Source of the DNA: Acidimicrobiaceae bacterium
Lineage (GTDB): Bacteria > Actinomycetota > Acidimicrobiia > Acidimicrobiales > RAAP-2
NCBI GenBank assembly: GCA_003167415.1
Contig: PMTF01000009.1
Span: forward strand, 116,063 to 180,062
Direction of reading: 5' to 3'
Length of the DNA: 64,000 nt
Shown: piece by piece, positions 53,518 through 61,956 of the stretch
How positions within the stretch are numbered: position 1 is the stretch's first letter
Layout of the letters: each line of letters starts with the position of its first letter
Notes under the pieces: model-generated
What the model saw: the letters and a program-made list of their open reading frames with translations, nothing else
Databases searched by the model: none
Told to the model about the DNA's origin: nothing
Position numbers and translations under genes: made by a program

Positions 53518-54151
53518 AGAAAAAAAGATGCGTCACTCCACTCGGGCTCGGTACCTTTTCCAAGAAAAAACGGTCGACAAGATCGTCGGGACTGTCCCAC
53601 AGTCTTTCGCCGCGACCAAGCTCGATGGGCGCAACCGCGAAATGCATTTGGTCGATGAGATCAGCGTCGAGAAACTCGCGCACCGTGGCGACGCCACCAC
53701 CGAGGCGCACGTCTTTGCCATCGGCCGCCTCGCACGCCTGCGCGAGTGCGACCTGCGGCGACGCATCGAGAAAATGGAACGTGGTGTCCCCCAAGGTTAT
53801 TGAAGGGCGCACATGATGCGTGAGTACGAACACCGGCGTATGGAACGGCGTGTCGTCGCCCCACCACCCTTCCCAGTCAAGGTTTTCCCACGGTCCGCGC
53901 TGGGGGCCAAACTTATTGCGCCCCATGATTTCGGCACCGATGTTCCGAGTGAAGTCGCGCGTGCAGTAGTCGTCAAAACCGTACGTTCCCCCCGGATCGG
54001 TTCGATTGACCCAGTGCGCGGTCGCTCCCGCCCAGGAAAAGAGATCGGCAGGATTCGCGTGACCGAATGGGTGCTCGAGACTTTGCCCCACACCGGAGCC
54101 GTAGCCATCGCTCGACACCATGAAATTGTGTACTCGGACCGCCTGCGTCAT
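53507..54151 (-). CDS. Dihydrofolate reductase-like (RibD C-terminal domain) protein
   Basis: A 214-residue protein of the RibD_C/DHFR-like family. The N-terminal FMVSSDGYGSG, central EIMGRNKFGP and C-terminal DVRLGGGVATVREFLDADLIDQMHFAVAPIELGRGERL blocks are typical of actinobacterial dihydrofolate-reductase-family proteins that use NADPH. The physiological substrate of these proteins is unknown. It is the sole gene between two copies of the tRNA-Ala 3' end, so it may be the cargo of a small integrated element. Its stop lies within the inverted repeat at 53438-53517. Confidence 0.85.
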   Translation of the reverse strand: MTQAVRVHNFMVSSDGYGSGVGQSLEHPFGHANPADLFSWAGATAHWVNRTDPGGTYGFDDYCTRDFTRNIGAEIMGRNKFGPQRGPWENLDWEGWWGDDTPFHTPVFVLTHHVRPSITLGDTTFHFLDASPQVALAQACEAADGKDVRLGGGVATVREFLDADLIDQMHFAVAPIELGRGERLWDSPDDLVDRFFLEKVPSPSGVTHLFFWRR

Positions 54152-54233
54152 TAGACGCCTTCCTGATTACGCAACAGCTGTTGAAGTCTCACCAAATTCT
54201 AATAAGACCTGTCCAACTGATGGGGTCAAAGCA

Positions 54234-54253
54234 TCGGAGTGGAGGTGATGGGA
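54234..54253 (-). repeat. Proximal att-like repeat within tRNA-Ala
   Basis: This copy of the 20-base repeat (see 53324-53343) includes the discriminator base, the 3' acceptor strand and part of the T arm of tRNA-Ala (54240-54253) plus 6 flanking bases. The tRNA remains intact, as usual when an element replaces the 3' end it displaced. Confidence 0.75.
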
Positions 54254-54312
54254 TTCGAACCCACTGCCTCTACATTGCGAACGTAGCGCTCTACCAATTG
54301 AGCTACACCCCC
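54240..54312 (-). tRNA. tRNA-Ala (anticodon CGC)
   Basis: A 73-base cloverleaf without encoded CCA. The acceptor stem GGGGGTG pairs with CACCTCC and contains the G3-T70 wobble that is the alanine identity element. The D arm is GCTC-AATTGGTA-GAGC, the anticodon stem CTACG/TGTAG encloses TTCGCAA with anticodon CGC, and the T arm is GTGGG-TTCGAAT-CCCAT. It lies 15 bases downstream of the membrane-protein gene stop on the same strand. Its 3' end is duplicated at 53324-53343. Confidence 0.95.
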
Positions 54313-54327
54313 GAAGAGGCTCTAACT

Positions 54328-55089
54328 TTAGCCCAACGCCCGCCGCGGTTGGGACTGACGCTGCCAACCGTCTTCGTCGTCATCCTCTTCGTATTCGGAC
54401 TCGAACTCCTCGTCGTAGCGAGGTGACACCGCGTCGTAGAGGCGCTGCACCGACGCCAGTTGTCGTGGCTGGGGCAGACGCAGCGGCAGTGACGACTCGC
54501 TCAGATAACCCTGCGAGACCGCGTACAGCGCGAGGGCCACGTACGAGACAATGCAGACCCACGACGCGACCGCCAGGTCCAAGATCAATCCGTAACTCAA
54601 AGAGAAGGCGAGGATCGTCAACACCGCCGAGACGATCAAGAGACGCACGAACATCATCTGACGGCGCGACTTCATCGTCCGACGACGAATCGGTGCGTCG
54701 TAACTTCGGCGAACCGTCGCCTCGTTGGGCACCGACGAGTAGGCCGCGGCGTAGCGGTTCATCGACTCGCGTTCATTGGCTGGCTCGTCGTACTCGTAGT
54801 CCGCGCTCCACTCGTCCCACGAGCTGCGCGACTCCAGGGAGCGGTAGGTGTCGTCGGCGTGAACGACGGTGAGGCGCGACCGGCGCCCGAGGTCGCGCAG
54901 ACCGGATTCAGCGTCATCGGGTCGGTCCAGGCGGTGAGCCGGGTTGACGACGTACTCCTGGCGGCTGAGGACCTCGTGTTCGGCGTGGAAGGACTGGATG
55001 GAGCGTTCGGGACCGCCGTCCCGGAGCCGGCGAATCACCATCGGGGTCAAAAGGGCCAACCAGAAGAGGGCGAGGATTATCAACAGCAT
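54328..55089 (-). CDS. Actinobacterial membrane protein of unknown function
   Basis: A 253-residue protein with an N-terminal membrane helix (MLLIILALFWLALLTPMVIRRL), a central charged cytosolic region (about 30-140), two close helices (about 150-195) and an acidic tail rich in Glu, Asp and Tyr ending in basic residues. No enzyme motif. Its layout resembles uncharacterised actinobacterial envelope proteins. ATG 55089 gives the N-terminal helix; 8 extra codons upstream are possible. The tRNA-Ala gene follows. Confidence 0.7.
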   Translation of the reverse strand: MLLIILALFWLALLTPMVIRRLRDGGPERSIQSFHAEHEVLSRQEYVVNPAHRLDRPDDAESGLRDLGRRSRLTVVHADDTYRSLESRSSWDEWSADYEYDEPANERESMNRYAAAYSSVPNEATVRRSYDAPIRRRTMKSRRQMMFVRLLIVSAVLTILAFSLSYGLILDLAVASWVCIVSYVALALYAVSQGYLSESSLPLRLPQPRQLASVQRLYDAVSPRYDEEFESEYEEDDDEDGWQRQSQPRRALG

Positions 55090-55163
55090 TCGACATACCC
55101 CACGACAAGCCACCTTGACATTGCAGTCAAAGTTACAAGCGTTTTATGGGTTTTTGGTGGATG

Positions 55164-55841
55164 TCACGCCTCGTGGAGGCCGCACTCTTCCTTGTCGGCG
55201 CCGACCCAACGACCCGATCGACGGTCCCCCGGGACGAGTGGTTTTTCGGTCATCGCGGCGCATCCGATCGACGCGTAACCCTGCGCCCAAAGAGGGTGTT
55301 CGGGCAGATCGTGCGACATCAGGTAGTACGCCACGTCGTCGTCACTCCACGTCGCGACGGGGTTCACCTTGACCAGATTGAATTTCTCATCCCACATCAG
55401 GGTTTTCATGTTCGTCCGCGAGGGCGCGTCGATTCGTTTGACCGACGTAATCCACGCCGATTTGCCCGCAACGGCGCGTCCGAGCGGCTCGACTTTGCGC
55501 AGTTCGCAGCATCGTTCCGTGCCGCAGGGCCACGCGTCAGCGTCGGCCCCCGGCGTGGTGCGCGTCAGGTTGAGCGACCAATCACGCTCGATGCGTGACG
55601 CGAATTCGAGCGTCTCGGGAAAGTGACCCCGCGTATCCAAAAAGATGATTTCAGAATTGGGACGAAGTTGATGAACCATGTGCAACAACGCCACGTCTTC
55701 GAACGAGCAGGCCATCACGACGTCGTCGTTGAATCGTTCGAAGGTCCATTCGAGAATCTTGATCGGCGTCGAACGTTCAAAACTCTCGTTCACCGATTCG
55801 AGTTCATCGAGGAGGTCTCCGGTCGGCGTAATCAGGGGCAT
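55164..55841 (-). CDS. cysH: APS/PAPS reductase CysH with altered iron-sulfur motif
   Basis: A 225-residue CysH. SFEDVALLHM, FLDTRGHFPETLEF and the C-terminal ECGLHEA (catalytic Cys220) show the family. The APS-reductase iron-sulfur motif is partly present: Cys111-Cys112 (TERCCELRK) and Cys194, but the fourth ligand position is Met197 (SIGCAAMTEK against SIGCAPCT in M. tuberculosis). The codon is ATG at 55251-55253. It reduces activated sulfate to sulfite with thioredoxin. It diverges from cysD with a 60-base spacer. The substitution questions cluster integrity or enzyme specificity. Confidence 0.9.
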   Translation of the reverse strand: MPLITPTGDLLDELESVNESFERSTPIKILEWTFERFNDDVVMACSFEDVALLHMVHQLRPNSEIIFLDTRGHFPETLEFASRIERDWSLNLTRTTPGADADAWPCGTERCCELRKVEPLGRAVAGKSAWITSVKRIDAPSRTNMKTLMWDEKFNLVKVNPVATWSDDDVAYYLMSHDLPEHPLWAQGYASIGCAAMTEKPLVPGDRRSGRWVGADKEECGLHEA

Positions 55842-55874
55842 TTGCTCAAGAGCCTTACTTTCTCGGGTGTTTTA

Positions 55875-55895
55875 CTAGGATATACGGAGACCTAG
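55875..55895. promoter_or_regulatory. Candidate operator between cysH and cysD
   Basis: CTAGG (55875-55879) and CCTAG (55891-55895) form a 21-base inverted repeat with an 11-base spacer in the middle of the 60-base divergent region. It ends 6 bases before the cysD ATG, so it overlaps at least one promoter. A regulator binding here could control both sulfate-assimilation directions. No factor is assigned. Confidence 0.4.
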
Positions 55896-55901
55896 CGGAC
55901 T

Positions 55902-56825
55902 ATGACGACGACACCCTTGCGCACCTCCACCACCACCGACCACCTCGACCTGCTCGAGTCCCACGCCATTTTCATCCTCCGAGAGGTGGTCGCGGAGTGC
56001 GAACGCCCGGTCCTTCTCTTCTCGGGCGGGAAGGATTCGGCGGTCCTATTACACCTCGCCGTCAAGGCCTTCGCACCCCAGCAACTGCCGTTTCCGGTCA
56101 TGCACGTCGACACCGGACAGAACTTCCCTGAGGTCATCGACTTTCGTGACACCACCGTCGAGCGCGTCGGCGCGCGACTGGTCGTCGCCAAGGTGCAAGA
56201 CACCATCGACCAGGGCAAGGTCCAAGACCCCGGGGCCATGGGTTCGCGCAATCGCCTGCAGACGGTGACGCTGCTCGACGCCCTCAACGACAACAACTTC
56301 GACGCCGCCTTCGGCGGCGCACGACGCGACGAGGACAAGGCGCGCGCTAAGGAACGCATCCTTTCCTTCCGTGACACCTTCGGTCAGTGGGATCCTCGAA
56401 AGCAACGCCCGGAACTGTGGCAGATCTATCAGGGCAAGGTGAATCCCGGCGAGAGCGTACGCGCCTTCCCCCTCTCGGACTGGACCGAACTCGACGTGTG
56501 GCAGTACATCGAGCGTGAGCAGATGGCGTTGCCGGAGATTTACTTCGCCCACGACCGCGACGTCGTGATGCGCGACGGCATGTACCTAGCGATCGGTTCG
56601 TTCGTGGAACCGCGAAGCGACGAGACCGTCGAACGCCTCAGTGTTCGCTTTCGCACCGTCGGCGACGCCAACTGCACCGGGGCCGTCATCTCACACGCCG
56701 CCACGCTCGAAGCCATCATCAACGAGGTGGCCCTGGCCAACGTCTCGGAACGCGGGGCGACGCGCGCGGACGACAAGTTCTCCGAGACCGCCATGGAAGA
56801 TCGAAAGCGCGAAGGATACTTTTAA
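55902..56825 (+). CDS. cysD: Sulfate adenylyltransferase small subunit CysD
   Basis: A 307-residue protein of the PP-loop ATPase type. LFSGGKDSAVLLHLA is the PP-loop, and GARRDEDKARAKERILSFRD and WTELDVWQYIEREQM are characteristic for CysD. It adenylylates sulfate to APS with energy from the CysN GTPase. The stop directly abuts cysN GTG (56826). Together with divergent cysH it makes up the sulfate activation and reduction locus. Confidence 0.96.
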   Translation: MTTTPLRTSTTTDHLDLLESHAIFILREVVAECERPVLLFSGGKDSAVLLHLAVKAFAPQQLPFPVMHVDTGQNFPEVIDFRDTTVERVGARLVVAKVQDTIDQGKVQDPGAMGSRNRLQTVTLLDALNDNNFDAAFGGARRDEDKARAKERILSFRDTFGQWDPRKQRPELWQIYQGKVNPGESVRAFPLSDWTELDVWQYIEREQMALPEIYFAHDRDVVMRDGMYLAIGSFVEPRSDETVERLSVRFRTVGDANCTGAVISHAATLEAIINEVALANVSERGATRADDKFSETAMEDRKREGYF

Positions 56826-58085
56826 GTGCACCTGGCCACCAAGGATCTCTTACGCTTAGCGACCATTGGTTCGGTCGATGACGGCAAATCAACCTTGATC
56901 GGTCGGATCCTCGTCGACACCCGCCAGCTCTTCGACGACCAGCTCGACGCCGTCGCCGAGGCCTCGGAGAAGCGTGGCGTCGGTGACCTCGACCTCAGTT
57001 TCGTCACCGACGGTCTGCGCGCGGAACGCGAGCAGGGCATCACGATTGACGTGGCCTATCGCTACGCGTCGTCGCCGACGCGTAAGTTCATCATCGCGGA
57101 CTGCCCGGGCCACGTGCAGTACACCGCCAACATGGCGACCGGGGCCTCGACGGCCGACCTCGCGCTGGTGGTGCTGGACGTCGCCTCGGGACTCAAGGAG
57201 CAGACCCGCCGGCACCTGTGCATCGCGGCCCTGCTCGGCGTGCGCTCGATCATCGTCGCGGTCAACAAAATGGACGCCGTCGATTGGTCCAAGCTGGCCT
57301 TCGACCGGGTCGTCGATGAGATTCAAGCCCTCGCGCGCGACCTCGACTTCACGTCGGCCTCCATCATTCCGGTGTCGGCGCTTCTCGGCGACAACGTCGT
57401 GGAGTCCTCGAGTCACTTCCCCTGGTACGACGGGCCGACCGTCCTCGAGGCGCTGGAGAGTTCCGAAGCCGGCACCTGGGAGCACACGACGACGCGCGGC
57501 GCACGCCTGCCCATCCAGTGGGTACTTCGTCAACCGGGCGGCGGTCGCACCTACGCCGGCATGGTGAACGGCGACACGTTTCACGTTGGCGACCGAGTCA
57601 CGTTGCTCCCGGCCAACATCGAGACCACGATCACCGCGATGAACTTCGGCGGCGAAGAGATCACCGACGCGACCGTCGGACTGGCCGCCGACGTCGCGCT
57701 GGCCCACGAGACCAACGCCGGTCGCGGAGACCTGATCGCCACGGCTCCCCTCCCCTCGGTCGTGAACGAACTGAAGACAACGATCTGCTGGTTCGGAGTA
57801 AAGCCGCTGGTCATCGGTCAACGACTGAAGATGAAGCACACCTCGAAAGTCACGCCCGTTCGCGTGAAGACCATCAATGGCGTCATCGACATCGAGAAAC
57901 TCGACATCGATGAGTCGACGTCACTGAACACCAACGACATTGGTCTGGCCACCTTGCAGACGGCCGACCTCTTGGTGGTCGATGACTACCGCGCCAACCG
58001 GGTCACCGGAAGTTTCGTCCTCATTGATGAAGCGACCAACGCCACCGTCGCCGCCGGCATGGTCGGACACGCAAGTTTCCTTTAA
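56826..58085 (+). CDS. cysN: Sulfate adenylyltransferase large subunit CysN (GTPase)
   Basis: A 419-residue translational-GTPase-like protein. G1 GSVDDGKST, G3 DCPGHVQYT and G4 NKMD are present, followed by two beta-barrel domains. The C-terminal APS kinase (CysC) domain present in some actinobacterial CysNC fusions is absent, so APS rather than PAPS may be the substrate of CysH; no separate CysC is in the window. Start GTG 56826 follows cysD at once. The last 4 bases overlap the stop of the convergent membrane-protein gene. Confidence 0.95.
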   Translation: MHLATKDLLRLATIGSVDDGKSTLIGRILVDTRQLFDDQLDAVAEASEKRGVGDLDLSFVTDGLRAEREQGITIDVAYRYASSPTRKFIIADCPGHVQYTANMATGASTADLALVVLDVASGLKEQTRRHLCIAALLGVRSIIVAVNKMDAVDWSKLAFDRVVDEIQALARDLDFTSASIIPVSALLGDNVVESSSHFPWYDGPTVLEALESSEAGTWEHTTTRGARLPIQWVLRQPGGGRTYAGMVNGDTFHVGDRVTLLPANIETTITAMNFGGEEITDATVGLAADVALAHETNAGRGDLIATAPLPSVVNELKTTICWFGVKPLVIGQRLKMKHTSKVTPVRVKTINGVIDIEKLDIDESTSLNTNDIGLATLQTADLLVVDDYRANRVTGSFVLIDEATNATVAAGMVGHASFL

Positions 58086-58534
58086 AACTGCACCAGCATT
58101 GAGATCAACGCCACGGCGAAGATCGCTAGCAGGATGTCGATCGATTTCACGAAGGCCCGACCGCTTTCCGGCGGCGCCACTCCGTCCTCGGCGATCACTT
58201 TGGCCAGCGCGCGTTCCTGGGGCAGCGTCCGCGCTTCAAGATGACCGGCCATCGCCAGGTAGCAAAGAATGCCGACGCCAATCCAGGGCTTGGACAGCGA
58301 CACTGATTTGTCACCACTCAGCGACATGATTAGTCCCGTGATCGGCAGAACGTGCAGGACGCGCGCGGCCCAGTTCCGTCGATTCGGAAACTTCGTCCGT
58401 TGAACTGTTTCGTCCGCGCCGCGCACGATCGACTGGGCCGAGTTGCGCATCACGATGAATACGATCAACGTGTCAACCGCGGCGATGATGTGGGTCAGGA
58501 AGACCAAGTCGTAGGTGATGGACGTGGCGATCAT
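58082..58534 (-). CDS. Four-helix membrane protein, unknown function
   Basis: A 150-residue protein with four hydrophobic helices, including DLVFLTHIIAAVDTLIVFIVM at the start and DILLAIFAVALISMLVQF at the end, and a His in helix 1. It resembles small DUF2269-like integral proteins, but identity is not established. ATG 58534 overlaps the meaB stop as ATGA, so it is translated from the murA-meaB transcript. The longer frame from 58813 is antisense shadow within meaB. Confidence 0.68.
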   Translation of the reverse strand: MIATSITYDLVFLTHIIAAVDTLIVFIVMRNSAQSIVRGADETVQRTKFPNRRNWAARVLHVLPITGLIMSLSGDKSVSLSKPWIGVGILCYLAMAGHLEARTLPQERALAKVIAEDGVAPPESGRAFVKSIDILLAIFAVALISMLVQF

Positions 58535-59490
58535 TCGCTTCCCAACAACGCTGCGGCCGCGCGATACGGGTCGGTGGTGCCCGCCAACAGCGAATCGATC
58601 TGGTCTTCGTAGTCGTCGCCGTGAGCCAGCGCGACAATTCGTGAACGGACCATTGCCGAGAGCACCTTGTCGAGTTCGACCCGCATGCGAGTTCGTCGGC
58701 GGTCTTGCAATTGCCCGCTCTCGATGAACGTCCGATGGTTCACGACGGCGTCCCAAAGATCTGCGATGCCGGTGCTCTCGGTGGCAACGGTTTCGAGAAT
58801 CGGTGGACGCCATTCGTGAGCGCCCCCGAGGTCCAGCATCTGGTCGAGATCGCGACGCGTCTCTCGAACACCCGTGCGATCAGCTTTGTTGATGACGAAG
58901 ATGTCGGCGACTTCGAGCAGTCCCGCCTTGTTGGCCTGCATGGCGTCACCCCAACCGGGATTCACGACGACGATCGTCGTGTCGGCCGCCGACGCGATCT
59001 CGACCTCCATCTGACCGACACCGACGGTCTCGACGAGCACCAGGGGAAATCTCGCCGCGCCGAGAACTCGAACGGCGTCGGGCACGGCCAACGAGAGGCC
59101 GCCGAGGTGTCCGCGCGTGGCCATGGAGCGAATGAACACGTGCTGGTTGGTGGCATGGCCCTGCATCCGAATCCGGTCGCCGAGAATCGCCCCGCCGGTG
59201 AACGGAGAACTGGGGTCGACGCACAGCACGCTGACCTGATCGACGTCGCGGGCGCCGCCGAAGCCCTGCTCGAGCACCACGTTGATCAGCTGGTCGGTCA
59301 AGGTCGACTTGCCGGCTCCCGGAGGTCCGGTGATGCCGACGACGTACGGCACTTCCGCGCGGTAGGCCAACGCCGCGGTCGCCAACTGCTGCGGTCCTCC
59401 GGACTCGACGAAGGTCAACAGACGCGCGAGCGCCGTGCGCGATCCCCCGCGAGCCTGCTCGACCAGTTCGGTCGGATCACTGGAAATCAT
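58531..59490 (-). CDS. meaB: MeaB/ArgK-family G protein chaperone
   Basis: A 319-residue GTPase. GPPGAGKST is the P-loop, VETVGVGQMEVEIASAADTTIVVVNPG the switch and G3 region, and NKADR the G4 motif. MeaB proteins gate cofactor loading of adenosylcobalamin mutases such as methylmalonyl-CoA mutase. No mutase gene is in the window. The start at 59490 overlaps the murA stop by 4 bases, an unusual partner for murA. Confidence 0.92.
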   Translation of the reverse strand: MISSDPTELVEQARGGSRTALARLLTFVESGGPQQLATAALAYRAEVPYVVGITGPPGAGKSTLTDQLINVVLEQGFGGARDVDQVSVLCVDPSSPFTGGAILGDRIRMQGHATNQHVFIRSMATRGHLGGLSLAVPDAVRVLGAARFPLVLVETVGVGQMEVEIASAADTTIVVVNPGWGDAMQANKAGLLEVADIFVINKADRTGVRETRRDLDQMLDLGGAHEWRPPILETVATESTGIADLWDAVVNHRTFIESGQLQDRRRTRMRVELDKVLSAMVRSRIVALAHGDDYEDQIDSLLAGTTDPYRAAAALLGSE

Positions 59491-60752
59491 GAATACCGTT
59501 CGATGTTGGCGCCGAGGTGAAGGAGGCGACCGACGAAATCGTCGTACCCGCGGTCCATGTGCACGAGTCCCGTCACCGTCGTCTCGCCTTCGGCCACCAG
59601 TCCGGCGAGGATCAACGCCGCCGCGGCGCGAATGTCGCTGGCGTGCACCGAGGTGCCCGTGAGGTGATCGACACCCCGGATCATCGCGTGATGGCCCTCC
59701 GTGGTGATGCTGGCGCCCAGGCGTACGAGCTCGTCGACGTAGCGAAAGCGTCCGACGAACAGGTTCTCGGTGACGACCGAGACGCCGTCGGCCACGCTCA
59801 ACATCGTGGTTATCAATGGCTTGTAGTCGGTCGCCACTCCGGGATAGGGCAGCGTCGCGACGTCGCAGGCGCGGAAGATGCGTGGTCCCTGTGCGGCCAC
59901 GCCCGGTCCACGCACGTCGACCACGCCGCCCATCGCCTCGATCTTTCGAAGGAGCATCTCCATGTGCTCCGGGTGGGCGTCCACCACTCGCACCTCGCCA
60001 CCGGTGATGAGACCCGACGCGAGATACGTGGCCGAAACCACCCGGTCGGTCACGACGTGGTGGCGGGCGGGACGCAACTCCTCGACGCCGTCAATAGTGA
60101 GTCGTGACGTGCCGAGACCTTCGATTCGAGCGCCCATGGCGATGAGCTGCTTGGCGAGGTCCTCCACCTCGGGCTCGCGCGCGGCGTTGTCGATCACCGA
60201 GCGGCCCTCGGCGAGCACGCAGGCCATCAGCAAGTTGTCGGTGGCGGTGTGGCTTGGGTATTCGAGCGTGATGCGCGCGGCACGTAGTCGGGGCCGATCA
60301 ATCGTGGCGCGAATGAAATTGCGGTCGTTGTGGAAGGTCGCGCCCATGGCCGTGAGACCGTCGGTGTGGAAGTTAATCGGACGTTGGCCGAAGTCGTCGC
60401 CACCCGGCAGCGCCATGTCCGCTCGTCCGCAGCGTGCGAGGAGGGGTCCGAGGATGACGATCGACGCGCGCATCGCCTCGAACAAACGGGCCGGAGCGAC
60501 GGGATTTATGTCGGAGGCGTCGGGCACCACGATGGAGAGTTCGTGTTCGGCCGGACGCTCGACCTTGCAACCCAACGCCTCCAACAGCTCTACCATCATT
60601 CCCACGTCGGTGATGCGCGGCACGTTGGTTAAGTGGTGCTCTCCCGTAGCGAGAAGGCAGGCCGCCATCTCCTTCAGCACGGCGTTCTTGGCGCCCAAGG
60701 CCTGGACGTCGCCCTCGAGGGCACCGGCGGGCTTTACGACGAGCGTTGTCAC
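59487..60752 (-). CDS. murA: UDP-N-acetylglucosamine 1-carboxyvinyltransferase MurA with Asp at the catalytic-loop Cys
   Basis: A 421-residue EPSP-synthase-fold enzyme that commits UDP-GlcNAc to peptidoglycan. GAKNAVLK (Lys22) and MRASIVILGPLLAR match the family. In the mobile loop LPGGDDFGQRPINFH, Asp119 stands where E. coli has Cys115, the fosfomycin target. Mycobacterial and chlamydial MurA have the same Asp. ATDYKPL carries the late conserved Asp. It starts the transcript continuing to meaB. The 65-base upstream spacer is shared with divergent glpX. Confidence 0.93.
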   Translation of the reverse strand: MTTLVVKPAGALEGDVQALGAKNAVLKEMAACLLATGEHHLTNVPRITDVGMMVELLEALGCKVERPAEHELSIVVPDASDINPVAPARLFEAMRASIVILGPLLARCGRADMALPGGDDFGQRPINFHTDGLTAMGATFHNDRNFIRATIDRPRLRAARITLEYPSHTATDNLLMACVLAEGRSVIDNAAREPEVEDLAKQLIAMGARIEGLGTSRLTIDGVEELRPARHHVVTDRVVSATYLASGLITGGEVRVVDAHPEHMEMLLRKIEAMGGVVDVRGPGVAAQGPRIFRACDVATLPYPGVATDYKPLITTMLSVADGVSVVTENLFVGRFRYVDELVRLGASITTEGHHAMIRGVDHLTGTSVHASDIRAAAALILAGLVAEGETTVTGLVHMDRGYDDFVGRLLHLGANIERYS

Positions 60753-60817
60753 CCTTCAAGTATTGCCGGTGACACGAAATAGACCGGGACGAGGTCGAAG
60801 ATGTCACTCACTGTACG

Positions 60818-61816
60818 ATGTGCCTCGTGCTGCAACCCTCCCAACCGGACCGCAATATTGCCCTCGAGATGATTCGCGTCACCGAGGCCGCGGCCATCGC
60901 GGCCGCGCGCTGGTCCGGTCGGGGTGACAAGAACGCGGCCGACGGCGCGGCGGTCGACGCGATGCGCTTCGTACTCGGCGGCGTCGCCATGGACGGCATC
61001 GTCGTCATCGGTGAAGGCGAAAAGGACGACGCGCCAATGCTCTACAACGGTGAACGGATCGGCGACGGACGTCCACCGCTCGTCGACATCGCGGTCGACC
61101 CGGTCGACGGCACGACGCTCACCGCGATGGGCCGTAATGGTGCCCTATCGGTGATCGCCCTTTCGGAGCGCGGCACTATGTTCAATCCCGGGCCCTGCGT
61201 CTACATGAACAAGATTGCCGTCGGACCGCGCGGTCGTGGTTCGGTCGACATCAACGCCTCGGCGACCGACAACCTGACTGAACTATCGAAGCGACTGAAG
61301 AAGCCGATTCCCGAACTCGGCGTCGTGATTCTCGATCGTCCGCGCCATGACGCTCTTCTCGCCGAGGTTCGCGAAGCCGGCGCGCGCGTGCTCTCCATCT
61401 CCGACGGCGACGTGGCCGGCGCCATCGCGACCGGTTGGCCCAACTCCGGAGCCGACGTTCTCTTTGGCATCGGCGGCACCCCGGAAGGTGTAATTGCGGC
61501 CGCGGCGTTGAAGGGACTCGGCGGCGAGATCCAGGGCATGCTCATCGCGCGCGACGACGACGAGCGTCGAATGGCCGAGGGACTGGGCTATGACTTCACG
61601 CGAGTGCTGACGACCGATGATCTGGTGGCCAGCGACAACTGCTTCTTCTCGGCGACGGCGATCACCGACGGTGATTTTCTGCGTGGCGTGCGATTCCACG
61701 ACTTCGGCGCGACCACACAATCGATGGTCGTGCGTTCACGATCGGGCACGGTACGAACGATCGAGACGTTCCACCGGCACAACAAACTCGAAGAGTTCAC
61801 CTCCGCGGGCTTCTGA
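60818..61816 (+). CDS. glpX: Fructose-1,6-bisphosphatase class II (GlpX)
   Basis: A 332-residue GlpX phosphatase. VIGEGEKDDAPML and VDPVDGTTLTAMG are the metal-binding motifs of the Li-sensitive phosphatase fold, and DRPRHDALL and GIGGTPEGVIAAAALKGLGG are diagnostic for GlpX. It catalyses the final irreversible step of gluconeogenesis before glucose-6-phosphate. ATG 60818 or GTG 60827 may be the start. No ribosome-binding site is evident, and a TACGAT-like element lies so close that leaderless transcription from one of these starts is possible. Confidence 0.94.
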   Translation: MCLVLQPSQPDRNIALEMIRVTEAAAIAAARWSGRGDKNAADGAAVDAMRFVLGGVAMDGIVVIGEGEKDDAPMLYNGERIGDGRPPLVDIAVDPVDGTTLTAMGRNGALSVIALSERGTMFNPGPCVYMNKIAVGPRGRGSVDINASATDNLTELSKRLKKPIPELGVVILDRPRHDALLAEVREAGARVLSISDGDVAGAIATGWPNSGADVLFGIGGTPEGVIAAAALKGLGGEIQGMLIARDDDERRMAEGLGYDFTRVLTTDDLVASDNCFFSATAITDGDFLRGVRFHDFGATTQSMVVRSRSGTVRTIETFHRHNKLEEFTSAGF

Positions 61817-61956
61817 TACTTGTTCGATTGTTCACGAAGCGTGAATACGCAGTCATTCGCACACAATGTTCGATTGCAAGCTCCAACTCGTCGTCGTAAG
61901 GTCCGCAGTAGAGCTGTTGGGCTGAAATATTCGGTCTTAACCAAAAGGGGGACGTC

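Noticed and set aside
53384..53803. Plus-strand frame of 139 codons opposite the DHFR-like gene
   Set aside because: It is antisense to a well-supported RibD_C protein, begins in the inverted-repeat region and shows no family motif.
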